A stretch of DNA of 64,000 nt from Acanthochlamys bracteata (Eukaryota; Streptophyta; Magnoliopsida; Pandanales; Velloziaceae). A program made the position numbers and the translations under genes. Below are positions 1-10,064 of the stretch, piece after piece (position 1 is the first letter of the stretch; every line of letters starts with the position of its first letter). The notes under the pieces were generated by a model that worked only from the letters and a program-made list of their open reading frames with translations, was not told where the DNA came from and ran no database searches. Where the stretch lies: the NCBI GenBank assembly GCA_019914995.1, contig CM034135.1:188501-252500 (forward strand). The letters run 5' to 3'.

Positions 1-1965
1 TTTCCGGTAGTGGTGGTGGTAGGATTGTTGATCACAGATGATCCTGAAGAAGAAGGACTACTACCTATGCCTGCAGTGCTTGATGCGGATCCAGGATTCA
101 TGCCTACAGGATTAGGAGTGTTATTGTTGTTGTTGTTCACGCCTGTGTTCGCAGCTGGACTGAAGCCTGCACCTCCAGAACTGCACAAAAGATAAGTAGC
201 AGCTTTCATATTTGCTTTCTTGGTTATAGCTTTATACAGATTTTGATCTGAACACTGGATCTATGTATACCTCGATGACGGATAGATGCAAGTCGCAGTA
301 CCTATCAAAAACACCAAGCATGCTTTGTATCAGTAACGGTAATCAGCAACAATACGATCGTGTATCATGTTCTATGATCTGACTTGTATCGATTGACAAA
401 ATACAGGATGAATTCTTCTTACTTGGATTGGCATTGGCGAGCACGGCTGTCCCGCCAAAATCACAGCTTGTTGGCGTCGGATTCCTTTGATAGTAGTTGT
501 TAAAAGCATACGAAGCATGTGCCTGGAGAGTGTTGGGATTATAACAGCTACCTGTTACCTGAATAGGCGAACAATCAGCTCCTCCAATACCACAAGCATA
601 ATCAATAGCAAGCTGCAAAGCTTGATCGGTCACTCCTGTCTTAGCGACACACCAGCTCTGCCCTCCAACACTCGGTGAAACTGGAACGGCACTCGGTGAT
701 ACCGGAACCGTACCGGGATTACTAGTAGGTGTCCCGGAAGGGATCGTCCCGGGCGATTGAGGAATTGGATAAGTTGTAACGGGATTAGTTGTCACTGGAG
801 GAGTGACTGGAAATGCACTAGGAGGAGCTGTGATCGGAGTAGTCACAGGAATCGCTGGTGGGGTCATGACCGGATTGGGGTAAGGGTTTGTAGCAGGCAC
901 TGTTACGACCGGAGCTTGCGGGTTTGTGGGTGGATTGGTTACGGGTGTTGGCGTTGTAGGATTTGTGGATGGATTGGATAAGGGTGGTGCTGGTGTTATT
1001 GGGTTTGTGGGAAGAACGGTGACAGGATTGGTTCCTGGAACTGTGACGATATTGGGAGGGTTTGTGGAAGGAACGGTGATGGGCGGCATTGTTACAGGGT
1101 TTGTCACTGGACTGTAGGTATCATGGATTGTTGTTCTTGTTTCAGAAGCCCCATTGCTCAGCAGCTCTCTGCGTGACCAAGATGAAAAGATTGGAGGATT
1201 CTTGTTCTCCGGTATGCCCAGTTCTGCAGTAATGTCGATAAACAAACAGCGTTGGTACTCAAGAAAATTCAAGATGTAATCTTTTCAAGGACGAAGTGTA
1301 AAACATTATAACGTCAAGAATTTAGTTCTACTAACCGCATTGAGAATGCCAAGAATATTAAATCAAGCTCTACCGTGCTGCTGAAAACAGTTTTTCACAA
1401 GAACATATGAACAAATTGAAAAGGTAAACAATCAAACCTGATAGATGTTGTTTGGTTCCATTAAATTAGAAGAAACAAGCTGGTATTTCTACTATATATG
1501 TCTTTCTTACTTCTCCATTCTAGCACTACACTCTTTGTTTAATTTATTAATTAAAGCATCCCCTGGAACTCCCTACTACAAACACATAAAACTCAACTCA
1601 GTATCAACAAAAATAATCCTGAAATTTTCAGAAGATTGTAAGCAAAATTTGCACTTAATTTACTAAGAAGCTTCATTCAGATGTTTAAAGCAAATGGGAA
1701 TTTTAATTTCCTGATCAAATCATATGCTGCCTTGAAATTTTATAAACTAAGAACTGAAACCAAAGTACACAGTACATATATCCAAGAAAAAGAAATAGAG
1801 AGATTGCGTCTTTAACTAAAAGAAGAAAATTCAGTGAGAATATGAAAAGAATTAATCACGAGAAAGAGACTCACCTGAGCAGCAGCAGCAGCAGAGAGTA
1901 AGAGATGAGAAGATGAAAAACAAGAGAGGAGCCTCGGCAGCCAAAACTGTAGTGAAAGCAGCCAT
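1..1965 (-). CDS. X8-domain (CBM43) cell-wall/GPI-type protein, 3' partial
   Basis: Model: exon 1 1965-1875, exon 2 1223-398, exon 3 from 180 to beyond the window start; phases agree throughout. The protein opens with a hydrophobic, signal-peptide-like stretch ending in five consecutive cysteines. A long Pro/Thr/Asn linker of TNP-type repeats follows, then an X8 domain (SWCVAK, YACG, ADCS, GSCY, SCDFGG, SCIF) with six cysteines placed as in the family. The last exon is Ser/Gly/Asn-rich, as in X8 proteins that end in a GPI-anchor signal, but the anchor itself lies outside the window. X8 domains bind callose-type beta-1,3-glucan, and related proteins (PDCB) act at plasmodesmata or in the wall. 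The long TNP linker resembles Arabidopsis At1g79480 as I remember it. The exact exon 2 donor (398) was chosen on phase. Function beyond glucan binding is inference. Confidence 0.85.
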
Positions 1966-2269
1966 AGCGAGAGGAGAAACAAAAAAGATTTGAATTTCGA
2001 AGCTTTTCTATTTCTCAAGTACTGGTCTGAGCGAGAACTTCAGCAGCAGAGCAATGCATTGTGTTTGTTATTGCAGAAGAAGAAAATTGAAAGAAAGAAA
2101 GAGGAATCTGAAAGCAGGAATGGGTTTTTGTAGAAAAGAAAGAAAGGTTCTTGGGACAAGTTTAAAAAGTTGAGAGCAGCCGTAAGACGAAAAAAAAGAA
2201 AAACATCAACAAATGAAATATAGAACATGAACAAAGATCGAATCTTTGCTGCTGCAACTGTTCACCATG

Positions 2270-4830
2270 GGTTTGTATTAAAATAATAATCTTTATCCAT
2301 TCGTGCCAACTTTCTGCAAATTCTCAAGTCGAACAAAATCTATACACACTGTTCTTCACGGTATGTTAATGCGCACGTATATGCGTGCTCAATTAGCTCG
2401 TATTTCAAATATTTATAATTGATATTCGGAAAAAAAAATAATTAAAATTAAAATTTTTGAAAAATATGTTAAAAATTAAAAAATATAATTGTATTGAAAA
2501 ATATATAAATAAAAAAATTAAAATTAAAATTTCGTATGTAAAAATAAAATTATAAATTTTTATATAATTAAAATATATAAATTATTTGAAATTTAAAATT
2601 AAAAAAAAATAAAATTATGAACACGACTTAATGATCTTCGAGCTCTGTTGTCATTGTTCGTCAGTTTGGCTCCGGATTTATTTCAAATATATTAAAATTT
2701 TATTTTTGATGAATACATTAGAATGTATAAATATTTTAAAAGATTATTTTTAAAAAAATTAATTAAAATTTTAGGTACTTAAAATATACAATTATGATGC
2801 GTTTGATTAAGTATTTTTCAAAATTTATTTCTACATTCTATTTTATAATTTTTAATAAAATGTTTATAATATTATATATAATTGATTTTTTATTTAAAAA
2901 ATATAAAAAAAATTTACATATTATTATTATTTAAAAAAATAAAAATCATTTATTAAAATAAAATAAAAATAATTTTTAAAAGAATTCTTAAACACTTATA
3001 GAGTGGGTGGTGAAAGATAAGACTGCTTTAAATTAATCAGCTTTTTTTTTTTATAAAAAAAAATCTTTGAACAGAGTGCTGAGTCTGCAAAAGTTCTTTC
3101 TGAGGCATGTCCATGTGCTCTGCTTTCTCCGCATCTTATTTGTTAAAAAAAAAAAAAAAAAAAAATAAAAGGAAGAAGAAGAAGATCACCATTTTGTTAT
3201 CTTGATCAACGAAGCTTTATCATCCAAAACTCAAGTGGATCAGTGATGCACTCTTCGTTTTCTCTTTACCAAAAAAAAAACATAAAATAATAATAATAAT
3301 AAAAGTTTTCTAATTAGTTCTTAAGCATATTCTTGTTCTGCTGAGTGTTTCTTTGTATGACTTAGACTAGAAGGAACATGTACCGCCGCTAATAAAAGTA
3401 TCTGATGCATTCTTTCTCGGCTGATGTTTCTTTTCTTTAGCAGGAGGAAATTTTAAGATGTTCTTTCTCAAAATATTTGTAAAATTTCTTTTTTTTTTAT
3501 AATCTTATTGGAAAGTCGGTTTAAATAGATTTGAGTAGCTTTCAGTTTATATGAATGAGTGGGATACACGTTCATAGACTTTTGCATGCATGCACTACCT
3601 CATAGATTTGTCCGAAAGCAATGGAATAGATCAGTCTAATTTGTAATGTATAGAGTTAGTATGTTCTAATAAAATATGAACTAATTTAATAAGCTATAGT
3701 CGAATTAATATCGTAAATATATGAAATAATATTTAAATATAAAATGTTTCAGCTAATTTAAAAATGGATAAATAATTTATTTTGAATTGGACAAAATGAA
3801 TTTTATTTTGACAGAAACTTAATAGTTTAAACTTTTTAATAATTTTATATTAATTATATATTAGAATAATTATATATTTATAAGTAATAAATGCTAATTT
3901 TTAAAAAATTAGATAATTTTTTTAGCGCGGAACAGGATCATCAAGTTAAAAGCAACTCCATTAGAATTCAATTTTATGTTTAAATATAAATATTAAGCAA
4001 CCAATCTTGTCGTTTTATTGACACTTCAATAAAGTCACCAGCTCAAACTCAATTGCAGTTGTTGTATTGTTTAATAAGTTGCTGGATGGAATTTTATTAA
4101 GACTAGTTTCCATGTTCTGGTTGTTCTTGTTCTGTTTTCTTGATCATGACATTATATAGTTTCTTTCATTAATGACATTTAAATTCTGTGATTAGACTGC
4201 AATCACAACGATCCACCAAAAGAAATAGATTAAGAAAAACGAAACAGATCTCTTGGTAATCTTCTATAATTGGAGATTATATTAAAACTGTAATGGAAGA
4301 ACGGAAATGGTTACATGTCAAATTTTAGGGGGCGTTTGAGATTGCTTATGAAATAGAGCTTTTGTAAAATGAAGGGTATTTTTGTCCTTTTTGAAAAACG
4401 AGCTCTATTTTTTTTACTTCTAAAAAAATAATAAAAATATGTAATAAAAAGATCTCACTCCGTAGAATTTTTCTACACTTTCTAAATTTTTAAATAAATT
4501 TTTTATATATTTATAAAATATGTATTAAAAAACGTGAAATGGAGAATTGAAAAATTGGGTTAGGAGAAAGTAAAGCCAAACACCCCCTTAATAAATTTCT
4601 TGAGGTTCCCTCGAATCAGAAGCATGATTTTGCTTTCACAAAAAGAGGCAAGGTAGCGTTTCTTTTCAATAGATTTTAGGGAAAAAAAGATCTTCAGAAA
4701 TTTCATAACATTTCAATTAAAATTCCCACCAATTTTTTGCTGGCATTAATTTTTGGATACATCCAACTACCTGTATATACATGAAAAAAGAAAGATTGAA
4801 TCTTGTCAAGAATAAATCCTGTCATAATTG
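2270..4830. other. Gene-free AT-rich intergenic region
   Basis: No convincing coding region on either strand. It holds A/T homopolymers (for example the A run near 3145-3165), short TAA repeats near 3285-3303, and AT-rich stretches suggestive of decayed miniature elements. One such stretch at about 2797-2998 is bounded by TGATGCGTTTGA-like and TTAAACACTTA-like ends, too degenerate to call. A clear MITE is listed separately at 4328-4587. A TATATAC at 4773-4779 may belong to the downstream receptor-kinase promoter. Confidence 0.6.
4328..4587. mobile_element. Tourist-like (PIF/Harbinger) MITE
   Basis: A 260-bp AT-rich non-coding element. The left end reads GGGGGCGTTTGAG, and the right end on the opposite strand reads GGGGGTGTTTGGC, giving imperfect terminal inverted repeats. 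Both ends are flanked by TTA (4325-4327 and 4588-4590), the target duplication typical of PIF/Harbinger-type MITEs. The interior encodes no transposase, so it would be non-autonomous. Its interior resembles the element near 44.4-44.7 kb. Confidence 0.75.
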
Positions 4831-5095
4831 CTACTGATGAAAATACACGATAAAATAAATTCAGTGGTGTTGATTATCTATAGGTGCGTGCGTTTCAATT
4901 TGCTTCATTTCCACATTTCTCCATCTGTTCTTGAAATTCATCTGCTTCTTTCTTCTGCACTTCACTTCTCCGTGAAGAGAAGGAAAGAAAAGAGAAAAGG
5001 AAACTTTTTTTTTTGTTGAAGTTTTACTGCCCTGCGAAGCATTCAAATCTCTTTCTTTTCCACCTACTACTGATAACTCCACTTCGCCATCCTCG

Positions 5096-5097
<2 letters not shown>

Positions 5098-5131
<34 letters not shown>
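5098..5131. repeat. (CT)n microsatellite
   Basis: About 17 uninterrupted CT units in the probable 5' leader of the receptor-like kinase, upstream of the first in-leader ATG. Pyrimidine-rich CT tracts are common in plant 5' leaders and promoters. No coding role. Confidence 0.9.
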
Positions 5132-5133
<2 letters not shown>

Positions 5134-5168
5134 ATCCCCAAATTTTGTTCTTCTTCTTTCATTCAGCA

Positions 5169-5302
5169 TATGTCCACTTCTGAACCCAACTCTATTTTGG
5201 GTTTCATCACTAGAGGGGTTTTTCTCACCTTTGGTAGATCACCCATTTCTCAGCAAGACAGAATCAGCAAGAAATTTGAGGTATTTCCTGTGGAGAGCCC
5301 AG
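5169..5302 (+). other. Possible upstream ORF in the receptor-kinase leader
   Basis: An ATG at 5169 opens an ORF in the probable 5' leader exon. The exon can end at 5302 (CCCAG|GTATTG) or 5280 (TTTGAG|GTATTT), with the acceptor at 6155-6156. With the 5302 donor the uORF continues into the coding exon, overlapping the main ATG (6176) in another frame. With the 5280 donor it stops after 39 codons, before the main ATG. Either form could reduce translation of the kinase. The leader exon itself is inferred. Confidence 0.4.
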
Positions 5303-6175
5303 GTATTGTCGATTGTTATCATGGATTTGTGCTGAAATTTGGTTTGTTTTGATTTTCATCTCATGGGTATTTGTTTCTTGTGTAATTGAATGGACAGATT
5401 CAGAGTCTTTGTCTTAACCAGAATGAATGAAATTGTTAACCAATATGAAATGAAATTGCTATGCTGTTAATGCTGGTCTAGATTATAGATGACCTTGATG
5501 TATTGTTGGTGAGAAAGATTTGGTCTTGCTCTTGATGAAACAATGTTGCATGTGTGAGTGGTCGAGCTCCATGGGTAGCTATTTGGAGTTCTTGGTGGCT
5601 TACTTTTGTGCACGTGAGTCTACGATATCTCTAGCTTTGAGTTTTATGTCTCTTCAGTAGAGTTTCTACAATGCGTTGGTAACTGTCTGTAGTTTCAAAT
5701 AGTCATCTAAGCGAAAGATCAAGGTTCAAGCTCATCAACCAGAAAAACTAATCTGTAGGTCTGCAAGTAATATTTGATAGGGAGACCTTGGAGCTTGTAA
5801 AACGACAAAGTTGAAGCTCAATTGAGATTGTATTAACAAGCTACATTTATGTATACATATTAATTTGGGTCTAAATGTATCAGCAAACATTACTGCTATA
5901 AACTAACCAAAGGAAAAGAACTACTCCTACTATTTTGATGTGCTAGCTATATTAAGATGAAGCTCACAGAGCCAAATATATCCCTATCATATATATGCTG
6001 TGCCAAAGACATCACCGTGTAATTTGTTTTACAGATTTACATAATTAGCAGTTTTGCCGTCTGTTCTGTGAATGTGGAACTTTTGTTTGGTTGTTTGTTA
6101 GCAATGTTCTAATGTTATTATTTCCTTTAAGTATCCTTGTTTTTTTCTTGTTGCAGGAATACTGACACCAGAATT

Positions 6176-8552
6176 ATGTCCTCCACAGATACTTCTCTCA
6201 ATGAGCATTTATCAGGCAAAACAAATGTCTTTGGCCTAAAGATATGGGTTGTGATTGGGATAACTGTCGCAGTCTTCATTTTATGTGTTCTTTTGCTGCT
6301 AATCTTATATGTCAATATCCAGAGCAGGAAGAGGTCAAGAAGCAACTCAAACTTACCTAAAAGTCAAATTCCAACCATTTCAAAGGAAATTCAGGAAGTC
6401 AAACTTGAGCCGTTCTCAACCAGCAACTTTGTCGTACATGATGGAATTCTTCTTGCTATTCAAGACAAATACAGTGGTGAGGAATCTGAAAAGGTCATGG
6501 ACCAATTAGGTATACGAAGATCAATATATGGAGGCACGGGCAGTTTCTCAGGCTCCTTTCACGATATGGAAAATGATGGCAGCTTCTTGTCAAGTGGAGG
6601 AGGATCAGGAAACATGTTTATTCACAGGGCATCTTCACAATACCCAATATGTGCACCTTCACCTTTGGCAGGTTTACCAGAGGTTTCTTACCTTGGTTGG
6701 GGCCACTGGTTTACACTGAGGGACCTTGAGCTAGCAACCAACCAATTTTCAAAAGACAATATCCTCGGGGAGGGTGGTTATGGTGTTGTCTACCGTGGTC
6801 AGTTGCTCAACGGAACACAGGTAGCTGTTAAGAAGCTGCTCAACAATCTGTAAGTTGGAACTTCGATATTTCTTTTGAAAAGCTGCTAATAACTCATATC
6901 CAAGGCATCATGCTTTGCTTAGAGAGAGCTTTAACACTTCTCATTGCTCTTTAATTTCTTTAAATGTTCCAGAGGTCAAGCTGAGAAAGAATTTAGAGTA
7001 GAGGTTGAGGCTATCGGTCATGTGCGCCACAAGAACTTAGTCCGTTTACTTGGCTACTGTGTGGAGGGAACTCAAAGGTGTGTGTTTATCATATTTGTTT
7101 TTGTTTATAGAAAATTTCCCCAACATGCCTATACCATGGCTATTCTTTATTCTGTTTAAATTATAGCATGACATCCCCAGTTCTCTAAACGCAGTCTTCA
7201 TGTTGCATCTTAAATCTTCAGGATGCTAGTCTATGAGTACGTCAATAATGGGAACTTAGAGCAGTGGCTTCATGGAGCAACTAATCAACTAGGTTCTCTT
7301 ACTTGGGAAGCTCGTATTAAAATTCTCCTTGGCACGGCTAGAGCGTACGTTACTCTTTCTAACTTAGTGTTCTTCATTGTTTGAATGCCAAGTAGCTACA
7401 GCGTCATCCTCCTGTGTTTTATGTGCTGCTACGTTTTTTTCCTCAAGTGCAGAATTATTTATAAAAAACTTTCTTTACATGCTTTTACAGACTTGCCTAT
7501 TTACATGAGGCCATCGAACCAAAGGTAGTGCACCGTGACATCAAGGCTAGTAATATATTGATCAATGATGAATTTGATGCCAAAGTGTCTGATTTTGGTT
7601 TAGCCAAGCTCCTAGGTGCTGGCAAGAGCCATATAACCACCCGAGTCATGGGAACCTTTGGGTATATGACTTAGCTTGCTTCTTAGTTAATTGCCAACAC
7701 AACCACCTTGATGTTTTAAACAACCAAACTGATGACCTCTTGTAATCTTTAATTTCCTTTAACAGCTACGTAGCACCGGAATATGCAAATACTGGACTGC
7801 TGAATGAAAAAAGCGACATATACAGCTTTGGCATTCTTCTCCTGGAGGCAATTACTGGAAGGGATCCTGTTGACTATGCCCGTCCTGCGAATGAGGTTCC
7901 AAATCTTATTGTCTCATTCGTTTTACGTTTGTCTCTCCTTTTCCTTCTCTCCACATTTATTACTCGTGCTTCTTTGCACAGAATTTTCCCAAGTAAATGG
8001 ATGCATTCTTTCAGTGTGAAAATTGTTTTCATTCTTCTGACTAGTAACGTATGTTATTATATCCAGGTGAACCTTGTTGACTGGCTTAAAATGATGGTAG
8101 GCAATAAGCGTTCGGAAGAAGTGGTGGATCCAAAGTTGGAGCGAAGGCCATCAACAAGGGCACTAAAAAGGGCCCTTTTGTCGGCACTTAGATGTGTCGA
8201 TCCAGATTCAGAGAAGAGACCGAAAATGAGCCAAGTGGTGCGGATGCTGGAATCTGATGACCCAATGCCATGGGAGGTTTGATCCTTAAACAACTCCATG
8301 GTTCATGCTCGCACTAACGCATTAACAAGTTCCGCATAAACAACATCGTGCATACACAATACTGTTTTATTGTAGGATCGAAGGCATAGGAGGAGCCGAG
8401 GCAGAAGCAAAGACCTAGATTCTCAAAAGGCAGCAGAAAATTCCGACAACAAGAAGACTGATGCTTCTTCATCAGACAACAAGAACAAGAACAGCAACAG
8501 AAGGAACAAAGCATCATCATCATCCAACAACAACAACAACAACAACAGATAA
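6176..8552 (+). CDS. Receptor-like protein kinase, At3g59110/At5g18500 subfamily
   Basis: Exons 6176-6849, 6973-7077, 7222-7344, 7491-7661, 7766-7895, 8067-8276 and 8376-8552 give 529 residues. A short N-terminus is followed by one membrane segment (about residues 22-47), a Ser/Gly-rich juxtamembrane region, the subfamily signature [12 protein letters not shown], and a Ser/Thr kinase domain. The kinase shows [33 protein letters not shown] and APEYANTG, so it is predicted active (RD type). There is no recognisable extracellular ligand domain, as in this subfamily. The Arg- and Ser-rich C-terminal tail ends in a run of seven Asn codons from an AAC repeat and is probably disordered. An upstream non-coding exon near 4.9-5.3 kb joins at the acceptor 6155-6156. 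Subfamily placement is strong; ligand and pathway are unknown. Confidence 0.93.
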
Positions 8553-10064
8553 GGAATCTTCTGCGGGCCACTACTCTGTTGTTGATTGATATATGCAACT
8601 CCACTCATTTGTGCCATTCCATTCTATTCAAAGTTTTTTCTTTTCTTTTTTCCTGTGATGTAGAAATATTTACTGTATATGAACTTTACCTTGGCATGTT
8701 GATCGTAGTAAGACATCTTGTATACATACTACAGTACATAAAAAAAGTATAATATTTTTCTTATGGCTAAGTTATTAGATAATCACTCAACTGAACGGCA
8801 AGATGGAAGGCCGCACAGTGCGACTAAAACTCTTGAAAGATCATCGAGATCAATCAGCACAAGATCTGAATGGACGGTTATATGAATGACCGCACGGTTA
8901 CGACTACGCGGAAAGATGCAAATCTCTTTTAGGTAACCAACGGATCGATTGATAACGAGAGGACGGTTCTTCTAGTAAGAAAAATACCACACGATGAACG
9001 GTTCAGATTTCTCTGGACCACAGAAGTTCACACTCAAATCAACGTCGAGACCACGTTCTATCTCGTACTGGCTCTGCTCCCTCTCTCTCCCCGTTACTTT
9101 TAACGCACCGAAAAATCAAAACTTAAAAACGGACTGCGAAACTGAACCCTAAATTTGACCACACTTCGACCCATGTGGGTCCCACTTACTAAACTTCAGA
9201 AAAAGTGAAGGCCTTCTTTCTAAAGTTAGCTGTATTACTCGTGCTACAGAAACAGCAAACGTATCACCATGAGGGATATGACACGTGTGGATTCATGTAC
9301 ATTTAAATGTCCGATAGACGCGAAAAAGAAGTAGGGGATGAAGAATGAAATGGGTCGATTTTCTGGTCTTAAATAATTTATAGCTTTTCTTCTTCTGTTG
9401 TTATTTACTCGTTTTGTTTCACGCACAAACTCTCTCTCAAGAACAAACCAAAAAATATATTAAATAACTTTTTTGCTCTTGGTCGACGGCCGCCAGCGCG
9501 GGGAAATCGTCGGGAGATTCTTCTTCGTCTTCATCTATTGCTGACACTCGAAAAATTGAATCAATCAATCTTGGGTTTGTTTCTTCTCTTCTTGAAGTCT
9601 TCGTTCCTTCCTAGGTTGGTTTGCGTGCTTCATCAGCTTTTCGTTTGATTCGATTTTGGTTTGGAAAGAAAATACTTAGATTCCCTTGTGGCTCTCGCAT
9701 AAATTTTTGAATAATTGCTGATTTTGCTTAGATTTATCAGTGGAAGCTTAATTTTTTTGGGAATGAAATTCAAACCTTTGGAGTGGAGCTTGAGATTTTC
9801 GGATTAAAATCAACTATTGGAGCGCTGTTGCTGCTGGTGCTTTTGTTTCCCTGCTGCTGATTTGGTGACTGGCATGTGGGTATCTCTCGTTTGGGTTCAG
9901 GGATGCGTCGGAGTGATGTTTATGGACTTCTGGGGGTGCAGTGAAGCGGACTAGGAAGACTGGTCTTGTCTTGCTTTTGTTGCAACTGATCGAATATCGA
10001 ATAATAAGATTCTAGTAGCCTTCTTGGAGTTTTCCAGCTTACGAAAGAGACATTTTTGGGATCT
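8553..10064. other. Intergenic region and SPL promoter/leader
   Basis: Holds the receptor-kinase 3' UTR and then the promoter and 5' leader of the SPL gene. No coding region was supported. The leader probably starts near 9.4-9.5 kb in a pyrimidine-rich stretch and is long, with the first codon of the main ORF at 10065. Confidence 0.55.
9281..9288. promoter_or_regulatory. G-box palindrome upstream of the SPL gene
   Basis: ACACGTGT palindrome (core CACGTG, 9282-9287), about 0.8 kb before the SPL start codon. CACGTG cores are bound by plant bZIP and bHLH factors. Use at this gene is inference. Confidence 0.4.

Noticed and set aside
2372-2388. Near-palindrome GCACGTATATGCGTGC as an element end or operator
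   Set aside because: Imperfect and isolated, with no matching partner or target duplication found nearby.
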